In this document: piece after piece, positions 6,795-12,985 of the stretch
How the letters are laid out: every line of letters begins with the position of its first letter
Position numbering within the stretch: position 1 is the first letter of the stretch
DNA from: an uncultured Ruminococcus sp.
GTDB taxonomy: Bacteria > Bacillota > Clostridia > Oscillospirales > Ruminococcaceae
Assembly: GCA_947174085.1 (NCBI GenBank)
Contig: CAMWHN010000006.1
Span: 1 to 24,729, forward strand
Direction of reading: 5' to 3'
Length of the DNA: 24,729 bases
Position numbers and translations under genes: made by a program
Notes under the pieces: model-generated
The model's input: the letters and a program-made list of their open reading frames with translations, nothing else
Told to the model about the DNA's origin: nothing
The model's database searches: none

Positions 6795-6899
6795 GTATCA
6801 AGTGCGGAATGAAACGCTTGGATAAGTGGAAAGAAATTTTACCGTAATTCCTAAAAAACTGCGCCCCCATTATTGAATTATTTTAAGGAGGCGAAAAAA

Positions 6900-7214
6900 A
6901 TGGCAGTAAGCGAAAAAATCAGAATCAAAATCAAAGGCTATGAACACGCTACAGTAGACGCAGCGGCAGTTAAGATTGTAGAAGCAGCTAAAAGAAGTGG
7001 CGCAAGCGTTTCCGGACCTATTCCGTTGCCAACAGAAAAGGAAATTGTAACGATTCTTCGTGCGGTACACAAGTACAAAGATAGTCGTGAACAGTTTGAA
7101 CAGCGTACACATAAGCGTTTGATTGATGTAATCCGTCCAACTGAAAAGACGGCTGATGCACTTCGTAAATTGGAGTTGCCAGCAGGTGTTGACATTGTAA
7201 TGGAAGTCAAGTAA
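6900..7214 (+). CDS. rpsJ: 30S ribosomal protein S10
   Basis: The protein has 104 residues from ATG 6900, with AAGGAGG 8 nt upstream. A TTG at 6873 in the same frame has no ribosome site. Typical S10 segments are present: IRIKIKGYEHATVDAA near the N-terminus, VSGPIPLPTEKEIVTILR and KRLIDVIRPTEKTADALRKL. S10 sits in the 30S head and also serves as the NusE antitermination factor. It is the first gene of the operon, directly after the leader with its candidate attenuator. Confidence 0.98.
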   Translation: MAVSEKIRIKIKGYEHATVDAAAVKIVEAAKRSGASVSGPIPLPTEKEIVTILRAVHKYKDSREQFEQRTHKRLIDVIRPTEKTADALRKLELPAGVDIVMEVK

Positions 7215-7227
7215 TCCCTGTATTCCC

Positions 7228-7279
7228 GATTGTGTTGCAAATATTGCATAACAATCAGGTCATGTCGGACATTTCCGAC
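7228..7279 (+). promoter_or_regulatory. Two hairpins in the rpsJ-rplC intergenic region
   Basis: GATTGT (7228-7233) pairs with ACAATC (7251-7256), with an inner TGCA/TGCA. A second hairpin, GTCGGA-CATT-TCCGAC (7264-7279), ends 11 nt before the rplC ribosome site AAGGAGG (7291-7297). There is no T run, so they are not terminators. They may be processing or translation-control structures. The 90-nt gap is longer than most in this operon. Confidence 0.5.
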
Positions 7280-7304
7280 CAATAACCATAAAGGAGGAAA
7301 AAAT

Positions 7305-7934
7305 ATGCAAAAAGGTATCATCGGCAAAAAAATCGGTATGACACAGATTTTTGATGAAAATGGCAAAGTCATTCCGGTAACTGTCGTAGAGGCTGGTCCT
7401 TGTCAAGTTGTACAAGTGAAAACAGTCGAAAATGATGGCTATTCCGCTGTTCAGCTCGGTTTTGGCGATAAAAAAGCTAACAGAGTGAACAAGCCTGACA
7501 AAGGGCATTTTGATAAAGCAAATGCCGGTTACAAGAAAACTCTGAAAGAATTTAAACTGGAAAATTCTACACTCGAAGCAGGTAGTCTGGTAAAGGCTGA
7601 TGTATTCGCAGTTGGTGATATTGTAGATGTTTCCGGTACAAGCAAAGGTAAAGGATTTCAGGGTGCTATCAAGCGTCATAATCAGCATAGATTAAAGGAA
7701 ACTCACGGTACAGGTCCTGTTCATAGACAGGCTGGTTCTATGGGTGCTTGTTCTTCCCCGTCCAGAATTTATAAGGGCAAGGGTATGGCAGGTCATATGG
7801 GTGCTGAAAAAGTAACTGTGCAGAATCTTGAAATTATAAAAGTAGATGCTGAAAATAATCTGATTGCGATTAAAGGTGCTATCCCAGGTCCTAAAGGTGG
7901 CATTGTAACAATCGTTGACAGTGTAAAAGCATAA
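7305..7934 (+). CDS. rplC: 50S ribosomal protein L3
   Basis: The protein has 209 residues from ATG 7305, with AAGGAGG at 7291-7297. The in-frame extension back to 7230 covers the hairpin region and is not coding-like. Family landmarks are GIIGKKIGMTQIFDENGK at the N-terminus and the loop region GTGPVHRQAGSMGACSSPSR, which reaches toward the peptidyl transferase centre and contains the Gln normally methylated in L3. L3 is an early assembly protein of the 50S subunit. Confidence 0.98.
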   Translation: MQKGIIGKKIGMTQIFDENGKVIPVTVVEAGPCQVVQVKTVENDGYSAVQLGFGDKKANRVNKPDKGHFDKANAGYKKTLKEFKLENSTLEAGSLVKADVFAVGDIVDVSGTSKGKGFQGAIKRHNQHRLKETHGTGPVHRQAGSMGACSSPSRIYKGKGMAGHMGAEKVTVQNLEIIKVDAENNLIAIKGAIPGPKGGIVTIVDSVKA

Positions 7935-7952
7935 GAAAGGAGGAGCTGAAAA

Positions 7953-8576
7953 ATGGCAACTGTAAAAGTATTTGATATGTCCGGCAGTGAAGTTTCTTCT
8001 ACAGAACTTGCTGACAGCGTATTTGGCATTGAACCAAATGTAGCTGTTATGCATATGGCAGTCGTAAATTATCTTGCAAATCAGCGTCAAGGTACACAAT
8101 CTACTTTGACACGTACGGAAGTAAGTGGCGGTGGCAGAAAGCCTTGGCGTCAAAAAGGTACGGGCAATGCAAGACAGGGTTCTATTAGAGCTCCCCAGTG
8201 GAGACATGGTGGTGTGGCAATTGGTCCTAAACCAAGAAGCTATAGATATTCTCTGAATAAAAAAGTTCGCAGATTGGCAATGAAGTCCGCACTCTCTACA
8301 AAAGTACAAGAGGGCAATTTGATTGTTCTTGATACACTCACAATGGACGAGTACAAGACGAAAACAATCGTAGCAATGCTCAAAGCTCTTGGCGTTGAGA
8401 AAAAAGCATTGATTGTAACAGCTGATGCAGATGCAAAAGTTTATAAGAGTGCATCAAATATCTCTGGTGTGAAAACAACACATGTCGGTACTTTGAATGT
8501 TTATGATATTCTGAACGGCGGTAAATTTATCGTTGCAAAGAATGCCATTGCAAAAATTGAGGAGGTTTACGCATGA
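7953..8576 (+). CDS. rplD: 50S ribosomal protein L4
   Basis: The protein has 207 residues, with AAGGAGGAG upstream of ATG 7953. The exit-tunnel loop is clear (GGGRKPWRQKGTGNARQGS, about residues 62-80), followed by RAPQWRHGGVAIGPKPR. L4 lines the exit tunnel with L22. In E. coli it also represses the S10 operon through the leader, so it is a natural candidate ligand for the leader at 6547-6899, though this is untested. It overlaps rplW by 4 nt. Confidence 0.98.
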   Translation: MATVKVFDMSGSEVSSTELADSVFGIEPNVAVMHMAVVNYLANQRQGTQSTLTRTEVSGGGRKPWRQKGTGNARQGSIRAPQWRHGGVAIGPKPRSYRYSLNKKVRRLAMKSALSTKVQEGNLIVLDTLTMDEYKTKTIVAMLKALGVEKKALIVTADADAKVYKSASNISGVKTTHVGTLNVYDILNGGKFIVAKNAIAKIEEVYA

Positions 8577-8908
8577 TGAAAGCACCACAAGATATTATTA
8601 TCAGACCGATTATTACAGAACAAAGTATGGACGGTCTGCCAAACGGTAAATATACGTTCCAAGTTGCGAAAGATGCGAATAAACTGGAAATTAAAGACGC
8701 TGTAGAAGAGCTTTTCAATGTAGAAGTTCTGAAAGTAAATACAGTGAATTGCCGTGGCAAACAGAAAAGAGTAGGCAGATTTGTTGGCAAAACAGCTTCT
8801 TACAAGAAAGCTGTTGTGACAATTAATACAGAGCCTGTAAATGAAAAAGGTACAAAGAAAGCCGACAGAAAGAAAGGTACAATCGAATTTTTTGACGGCA
8901 TGTATTAA
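8573..8908 (+). CDS. rplW: 50S ribosomal protein L23
   Basis: The protein has 111 residues. The start region is ATGATGAAA, so ATG 8573 overlaps the rplD stop, and ATG 8576 (110 residues) is equally possible with GGAGG at 8561-8565. Typical L23 segments are DIIIRPIITEQSM, KYTFQVAKDANKLEIKDAVE and VNTVNCRGKQKRVGRF. L23 lies at the tunnel exit and is the docking site for trigger factor and signal recognition particle. Confidence 0.97.
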   Translation: MMKAPQDIIIRPIITEQSMDGLPNGKYTFQVAKDANKLEIKDAVEELFNVEVLKVNTVNCRGKQKRVGRFVGKTASYKKAVVTINTEPVNEKGTKKADRKKGTIEFFDGMY

Positions 8909-8993
8909 TCTTAATTAATATAAATTTGTAGTATTTTTCAGGTATGTATGGGAGTTGCTCCCGCAAAAAGCATTTTATTAAGGAGTGAAATAA

Positions 8994-9827
8994 ATGGCAA
9001 TCAAGAGCTATAAGCCGACTTCTCCTTCCAGACGTCAGATGACAGTAACAGATTATTCTGTATTAAGCAAAGACGCTCCGGAAAAAAGTCTGCTTGAACC
9101 GCTGAAAAAGAAAAGCGGCAGAAACAGCTATGGTCGTATTACAGTCCGTCACAGAGGCGGCGGCAATAGAAGAAAATATCGTGTAATTGACTTCAAGCGT
9201 GACAAGGAAGCAATGGACGCAAAGGTTCTGACTTTGGAATATGACCCAAACAGAAGTGCATTTATTGCATTAGTACAGTATGAGGACGGCGAAAAGCGTT
9301 ATATTCTCGCACCTCATGGCTTAAAAGTCGGCGATGTTGTTCGTGCAGGTGCGGACGCTGATATTAAAGCTGGTAATGCATTAAAATTAGTTGATATTCC
9401 AGTTGGTACGTTTATTCATGCAATTGAGCTTTATCCGGGCAAAGGCGCACAGCTTGTTAGAAGTGCCGGCAATATGGCACAGTTAATGGGCAAAGAAGGC
9501 GGTTATGCATTGGTTCGTTTGCCTAGTGGCGAAATGAGAAAAGTGCCGATTAATTGCAAAGCTTCTATTGGTCAGGTTTCTAATATTGACCATGAGAATG
9601 TGAATTACGGTAAGGCTGGTAGAAAACGCCATATGGGTTGGAGACCTACTGTTCGTGGTTCTGTTATGAACCCTTGCGACCACCCTCATGGCGGTGGTGA
9701 AGGTAAATCTCCTGTTGGTCGTCCTGGACCTGTTACACCTTGGGGCAAGCCTGCTTTGGGTTACAAGACCAGAAAAAAACACAACCGCACGGATAAATAT
9801 ATCGTAAAACGCCGTAACGGCAAGTAA
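8994..9827 (+). CDS. rplB: 50S ribosomal protein L2
   Basis: The protein has 277 residues, the normal length, with AAGGAG upstream of ATG 8994. The N-terminal OB-like domain contains RHRGGGNRRKYRVIDFKRDK. The conserved C-terminal region HPHGGGEGKSPVGRPGPVTP includes the His required near the peptidyl transferase centre. L2 is essential for subunit association. The 85-nt gap after rplW contains a small GGGAG-TTG-CTCCC hairpin (8950-8962). Confidence 0.98.
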   Translation: MAIKSYKPTSPSRRQMTVTDYSVLSKDAPEKSLLEPLKKKSGRNSYGRITVRHRGGGNRRKYRVIDFKRDKEAMDAKVLTLEYDPNRSAFIALVQYEDGEKRYILAPHGLKVGDVVRAGADADIKAGNALKLVDIPVGTFIHAIELYPGKGAQLVRSAGNMAQLMGKEGGYALVRLPSGEMRKVPINCKASIGQVSNIDHENVNYGKAGRKRHMGWRPTVRGSVMNPCDHPHGGGEGKSPVGRPGPVTPWGKPALGYKTRKKHNRTDKYIVKRRNGK

Positions 9828-9847
9828 TCGGAAAGGAGGAACTTATA

Positions 9848-10132
9848 ATGAGCAGAAGTATCAAAAAAGGTCCTTATGTGCAGGAAGTTCTCCTCAAGAG
9901 AGTCATTGCCATGAACGAGGCAGGAGAAAAGAAAGTACTCAAGACTTGGAGCCGTTCTTCCACAATTTTTCCGGATTTTGTTGGACATACGTTTGCAGTG
10001 CATGACGGCAGAAAACATGTTCCGGTTTATGTAACAGAAGATATGGTTGGTCATAAACTGGGTGAGTTTGCACCGACAAGAACTTTTAAAGGTCATGCCG
10101 GTTCTAAGACATCTAATAACGGCAAGAAGTAA
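9848..10132 (+). CDS. rpsS: 30S ribosomal protein S19
   Basis: The protein has 94 residues, with GGAAAGGAGG upstream of ATG 9848. Diagnostic segments are MSRSIKKGPYV at the N-terminus, TWSRSSTIFPDFVGHTFAVHDGRK in the middle and KLGEFAPTRTFKGHAG at the C-terminus. S19 is in the 30S head next to S13 and contacts the A-site finger of the 50S. It lies 20 nt after rplB. Confidence 0.98.
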   Translation: MSRSIKKGPYVQEVLLKRVIAMNEAGEKKVLKTWSRSSTIFPDFVGHTFAVHDGRKHVPVYVTEDMVGHKLGEFAPTRTFKGHAGSKTSNNGKK

Positions 10133-10152
10133 TAGCGGAAGGAGGATTTAAC

Positions 10153-10491
10153 ATGGAAGCTAAAGCAACTCTGAGTAATGTCCGTATTTCTCCTAGAAAG
10201 GTGCAAATTGTTCTGGACTTAATCAGAAATCAGTCTACAGAAAAAGCATTGGCTACGCTTCGCCTCACACCTAAGGCAGCAAGTCCAATTCTGGAAAAGC
10301 TTTTGAAGTCCGCTATTGCAAATGCAGACAATAATCATAGCATGAATAAAGATAATCTTTATGTTTCTGAATGCTATGTAACGCCCGGCCCTATTATGAA
10401 ACGTGTAATGCCAAGAGCGCAGGGCAGAGCTTACCGGATTCTGAAAAGAACTTCTCATATCACTGTTGTAGTGAAAGAGCAGGAAGACTAA
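10153..10491 (+). CDS. rplV: 50S ribosomal protein L22
   Basis: The protein has 112 residues, with GGAAGGAGG upstream of ATG 10153. The family core is ISPRKVQIVLDLIRNQSTEKAL and the tunnel loop ends with GPIMKRVMPRAQGRAYRILKR. L22 forms the tunnel constriction with L4. It is followed by an unusually long gap (165 nt) holding a structured element before rpsC. Confidence 0.98.
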   Translation: MEAKATLSNVRISPRKVQIVLDLIRNQSTEKALATLRLTPKAASPILEKLLKSAIANADNNHSMNKDNLYVSECYVTPGPIMKRVMPRAQGRAYRILKRTSHITVVVKEQED

Positions 10492-10506
10492 TTTCTCCGT
10501 GGGATA

Positions 10507-10656
10507 TGCTTGCATTTTACAAGCAATTTGATTAATTTTTGAGAAAGGAGAGGCTACTCAAGAAAATAAATAAATTATAATTATTATAATTTATGCGGAA
10601 AATTTTCTTGATATGAATCATAAATTGATTGATATGTTAAGTAGCAGGTTAAGTGA
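10507..10656 (+). promoter_or_regulatory. Three-way-junction RNA element between ribosome site and start codon, copy A (rpsC)
   Basis: In order: hairpin TGCTTG/CAAGCA (10507-10525); TTTTTGAG (10536-10543); Shine-Dalgarno AAAGGAG (10544-10550); P1 GCTACT (10553-10558) pairing with AGTAGC (10640-10645); P2 CAAGAAAA (10559-10566) pairing with TTTTCTTG (10603-10610); P3 ATATGAATCA (10611-10620) pairing with TGATTGATAT (10626-10635) with one mismatch. P2 ends in an AT-only palindrome (10570-10594). P1, P2 and P3 abut, with a 4-nt return strand, so they make a three-way junction. The rpsC AUG is 11 nt after P1 and has no good site of its own, so the distant Shine-Dalgarno would come close to it only when the junction folds. 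The second copy is at 12395-12602. Confidence 0.72.
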
Positions 10657-11451
10657 ATGGGCCAGAAAGTTAATCCACACGGTCTCCGTGTTGGTGTGAT
10701 TAAAGACTGGGATTCCCGCTGGTATGCGAAAAAGGCTGACTTCGGTGATATGCTGGTAGAAGATTATAATATCAGAAATTATATCCTGAAAGTGCTGAAG
10801 CCTATGGGTGTGCCTCGTGTGGAAATTGAACGCTTTGCAGAAGACAAAGTGAGAATTCATATTCATTGTGCAAAACCGGGTTTGGTAATCGGCAAAGGCG
10901 GTACGGAAATCGAAAAGCTGAGAGCAAAACTGGAAAAAATGATGAAAAAGCAGGTTGCAATTAATATTCTTGAAATTAAACAGCCTGATTTAGATGCGCA
11001 GTTAGTTTCTGAAAAAATTGCACATGATTTGGAAGAACGTGTTTCTTTCAGACGTGCCATGAAGCAGTCTATTAGCAGAGCCATGAGATTAAATGCAAAG
11101 GGCATTAAAGTTATGGTTTCCGGTAGATTAGCCGGTGCAGAAATTGCTCGTTCTGAAAGCTATCATGAAGGAACAATTCCGTTGCAGACTATCAGAGCCG
11201 ATATTGATTATGGCTTTGCAGAAGCTGATACAACTTATGGAAAACTGGGCGTAAAAGTCTGGATTTATAAGGGTGAAGTTCTCAAGGGCGATGCTGCTAA
11301 GGCTATGGCAACAAGAGAAAGAACCGAAAGAAAGCGCAGAGATAACAGAAACGACAGAAAGCGTGATGACCGCAGAAATAATAATTTCCGTGGTGAAAGA
11401 CGTGGCAATAATAATGCTCGTAACGCTAGAAAAGAAGGAGGTACGAAATAA
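10657..11451 (+). CDS. rpsC: 30S ribosomal protein S3 with an extended basic tail
   Basis: The protein has 264 residues, against a usual bacterial length of about 210-235. It begins MGQKVNPHGLRVGVIKDWDS. The KH domain carries GLVIGKGGTEIEKLRAKL (about residues 71-88), and the C-terminal domain has GRLAGAEIARSESYHEGTIP. S3 lines the mRNA entry channel and takes part in helicase activity. From about residue 217 a tail rich in Arg, Asn, Asp and Lys follows, predicted to be disordered. No close ribosome binding site precedes the ATG, and translation probably depends on the structured element just upstream. Confidence 0.98.
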   Translation: MGQKVNPHGLRVGVIKDWDSRWYAKKADFGDMLVEDYNIRNYILKVLKPMGVPRVEIERFAEDKVRIHIHCAKPGLVIGKGGTEIEKLRAKLEKMMKKQVAINILEIKQPDLDAQLVSEKIAHDLEERVSFRRAMKQSISRAMRLNAKGIKVMVSGRLAGAEIARSESYHEGTIPLQTIRADIDYGFAEADTTYGKLGVKVWIYKGEVLKGDAAKAMATRERTERKRRDNRNDRKRDDRRNNNFRGERRGNNNARNARKEGGTK

Positions 11452-11452
11452 G

Positions 11453-11878
11453 ATGTTACTTCCAAAAAGAGTGAAATATCGTAGAGTTCATAGAGGTCGT
11501 CTGACTGGTAAAGCCTATAGAGGCAATAAAGTTAGTTACGGTGATTTCGGTTTGCAAGCACTCGAACCTGCTTGGATTACTTCTAATCAGATTGAGTCTG
11601 CTCGTATCGCTATGACAAGATATATCAAAAGAGGCGGTCAGGTTTGGATTAAAATTTTCCCTGATAAGCCAATTACGGAAAAGCCTGCTGAAACTCGAAT
11701 GGGTTCTGGTAAAGGTTCTCCAGAATATTGGGTTGCTGTTGTAAAACCCGGTAGAGTATTATTTGAAATCAAAGGCGTTCCGGAAGAAACCGCAAGAGAA
11801 GCAATGCGTTTGGCAATGCACAAACTGCCTATCAAGTGCAAGTTTATTGTCAAAGAAACTGAATCAGTAGCAGAGTAA
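11453..11878 (+). CDS. rplP: 50S ribosomal protein L16
   Basis: The protein has 141 residues from ATG 11453, one base after the rpsC stop, with AAGGAGG at 11435-11441 inside rpsC. Landmarks are MLLPKRVKYRRVHRGRLTGK, IKRGGQVWIKIFPDKPIT and the conserved loop RMGSGKGSPEYWVAVVKPGR. L16 organises the A-site region of the 50S. A longer frame reading back into rpsC is a shadow. Confidence 0.98.
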   Translation: MLLPKRVKYRRVHRGRLTGKAYRGNKVSYGDFGLQALEPAWITSNQIESARIAMTRYIKRGGQVWIKIFPDKPITEKPAETRMGSGKGSPEYWVAVVKPGRVLFEIKGVPEETAREAMRLAMHKLPIKCKFIVKETESVAE

Positions 11879-11895
11879 GGAGGGGAGTACACACA

Positions 11896-12099
11896 ATGAA
11901 AGCAACAGAAATCAAAGAGATGTCTGTCGAGGAGATGAATCAAAAGCTTGTCAGCCTCAAGAAAGAGCTTTTTGCACTCCGCTTCCAACTTGCAATTAGT
12001 CAGTTGGATAATACAGCAAAAGTAAAGGCTGTTAAAAAAGACATTGCTCGTGTGAAAACCTGTCTGCGTGAGGCAGAACTTGCACAAAGCGCAAAGTAA
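11896..12099 (+). CDS. rpmC: 50S ribosomal protein L29
   Basis: The protein has 67 residues. It shows the typical two-helix L29 pattern: MKATEIKEMSVEEMNQKLVS, then LKKELFALRFQLAISQLDNT and a helical VKKDIARVKTCLRE. L29 sits beside L23 at the tunnel exit. The start has AAGGAGGGG about 11 nt upstream. Confidence 0.96.
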   Translation: MKATEIKEMSVEEMNQKLVSLKKELFALRFQLAISQLDNTAKVKAVKKDIARVKTCLREAELAQSAK

Positions 12100-12117
12100 G
12101 ATAGGAGGAAAAACGCT

Positions 12118-12375
12118 GTGGCTGAAAGAAATCTCAGAAAGACTAGAACAGGTCTTGTTGTCAGCGACAAAATGGATAAAACCGTTGTTGTTGCAATTGT
12201 AGACAACGTAAAGCACCCGTTGTATAAAAAAATCATTAAGCGTACAGTTCGTTTGAAAGCGCATGATGAAAATAATGAGTGCAGAATTGGTGACCGTGTG
12301 TCAGTAATGGAAACACGTCCGCTTTCTAAAGACAAGAGATGGCGTGTTGTGAATATTATCGAAAAAGCGAAATAA
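12118..12375 (+). CDS. rpsQ: 30S ribosomal protein S17
   Basis: The protein has 85 residues and starts at GTG 12118, which follows AGGAGG. It has the S17 OB-fold signature: RKTRTGLVVSDKMDKTVVVA, HPLYKKIIKRTVRLKAHDE, and GDRVSVMETRPLSKDKRWRV near the C-terminus. S17 is an early 16S rRNA-binding protein. It is the last gene of the classical S10 unit and is followed by 227 nt containing the second structured element. Confidence 0.97.
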   Translation: MAERNLRKTRTGLVVSDKMDKTVVVAIVDNVKHPLYKKIIKRTVRLKAHDENNECRIGDRVSVMETRPLSKDKRWRVVNIIEKAK

Positions 12376-12394
12376 GTTTTTGTGATAACGGAAA

Positions 12395-12602
12395 GTCCCA
12401 AGATTTAAAATCAAGGGCAAGACATTTCAATTTTTGAGGAAAGGAGAGGCTACTCAAGAAAAGAAATTTGCAGGAGTTTTAATTATTTTAATTCTTGTAA
12501 GAATATGCCGGCGTTCCTGCTTGTGAGAACATACAGGCGGAAACAGGAATTTTTCTTGATATAAATTTATTGTAATTTATATTTCAGTAGCAGATAGCAT
12601 CC
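12395..12602 (+). promoter_or_regulatory. Three-way-junction RNA element between ribosome site and start codon, copy B (rplN)
   Basis: Same layout as copy A. An upstream hairpin has CCC/GGG and GATT/AATC (12397-12417). Then come TTTTTGAG (12431-12438), AAAGGAG (12440-12446), P1 GCTACT (12449-12454) with AGTAGC (12586-12591), P2 CAAGAAAA (12455-12462) with TTTTCTTG (12551-12558), and P3 ATATAAATT (12559-12567) with AATTTATAT (12574-12582). The return strand is 3 nt. The AUG is again exactly 11 nt after P1. P3 has the same form as in copy A but different paired bases. The end of P2 carries an 88-nt extension with degenerate 20-nt repeats and alternative stems GCAGGA/TCCTGC and TTCCTG/CAGGAA. 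The site is the boundary between the classical S10 and spc units. Confidence 0.72.
12494..12539 (+). repeat. Degenerate direct repeat inside copy B of the junction element
   Basis: CTTGTAAGAATATGCCGGCG (12494-12513) and CTTGTGAGAACATACAGGCG (12520-12539) match at 16 of 20 positions with a 26-nt period. Copy A has no equivalent, so this is a duplicated extension of the variable arm. Confidence 0.6.
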
Positions 12603-12971
12603 ATGATTCAGATGCAAACTTATTTGAAGGTTGCAGACAACACCGGTGCAAAAGAGCTGATGTGTATCAGAGTATTGGGCGGTACACGCAGAAGATATGC
12701 GAATATTGGTGATGTTGTTGTTGCATCCGTCAAGAAGGCAACACCCGGTGGCGTGGTAAAGAAGGGCGATGTTGTGAAAGCAGTTATCGTTCGTAGTGCC
12801 AAGGGTTTGAGAAGAGAAGACGGCACTTATATTCGTTTTGATGAGAATGCTGCCGTTATTATCAAAGAAGACAAAAACCCAAGAGGAACTCGTATTTTTG
12901 GGCCAGTTGCGAGAGAACTTCGTGAAAAAGATTACATGAAGATTTTGTCTCTTGCTCCAGAAGTACTGTAA
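12603..12971 (+). CDS. rplN: 50S ribosomal protein L14
   Basis: The protein has 122 residues, the standard length. Conserved segments are MIQMQTYLKVADNTGAKELM, CIRVLGGTRRRYANIGDVVV and the C-terminal ARELREKDYMKILSLAPEVL. L14 contacts 16S rRNA and is the binding site of the silencing factor RsfS. There is no Shine-Dalgarno within 20 nt of the ATG. The nearest one, AAAGGAG, is about 156 nt upstream at the base of the three-way-junction element. Confidence 0.98.
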   Translation: MIQMQTYLKVADNTGAKELMCIRVLGGTRRRYANIGDVVVASVKKATPGGVVKKGDVVKAVIVRSAKGLRREDGTYIRFDENAAVIIKEDKNPRGTRIFGPVARELREKDYMKILSLAPEVL

Positions 12972-12985
12972 AGGGAGGGTTCAAA

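Larger units (their letters stand above)
6547..6899 (+). promoter_or_regulatory. Structured leader RNA of the S10 operon (candidate attenuator)
   Basis: This stretch of about 350 nt between the promoter and rpsJ holds no credible gene. Visible structures include a 7-bp hairpin GTTCAGT-CAGGA-ACTGAAC (6624-6642), possibly enclosed by TGTCA (6600-6604) with TGACA (6655-6659). Two terminator-like hairpins follow (6678-6703 and 6762-6794), then CAAGTGCG/CGCTTG (6799-6820). The octamer GGATAAGT occurs at 6674 and again at 6820. TGGACA (6716-6721) can pair with TGTCCA (6771-6776) in the loop of the second terminator, a possible antiterminator or pseudoknot. E. coli controls this operon through L4-dependent attenuation in its S10 leader. 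The layout here is analogous, but I see no sequence similarity. Confidence 0.65.

Noticed and set aside
6547..6899. Leader considered as RNase P RNA, tmRNA, 6S RNA, SRP RNA or a T-box
   Set aside because: The hallmark sequences I know for these (for example the T-box GGTGGAACCGCG or the tmRNA ends) are absent.
9483..9782. Minus-strand open frames across the ribosomal genes
   Set aside because: They are shadows of conserved plus-strand genes, have no ribosome sites and show no protein-like composition.
10507..10525. TGCTTG/CAAGCA hairpin after rplV considered as a terminator
   Set aside because: The stem is only 6 bp and the following Ts are not adjacent. The downstream genes have no alternative promoter that I can support.
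10546..10656. Junction element considered as a group I or II intron or a hammerhead ribozyme
   Set aside because: There is no GTGYG 5' end or domain V, no group I core, and no CTGATGA/GAAA core. The length of copy A is also too short for an intron.
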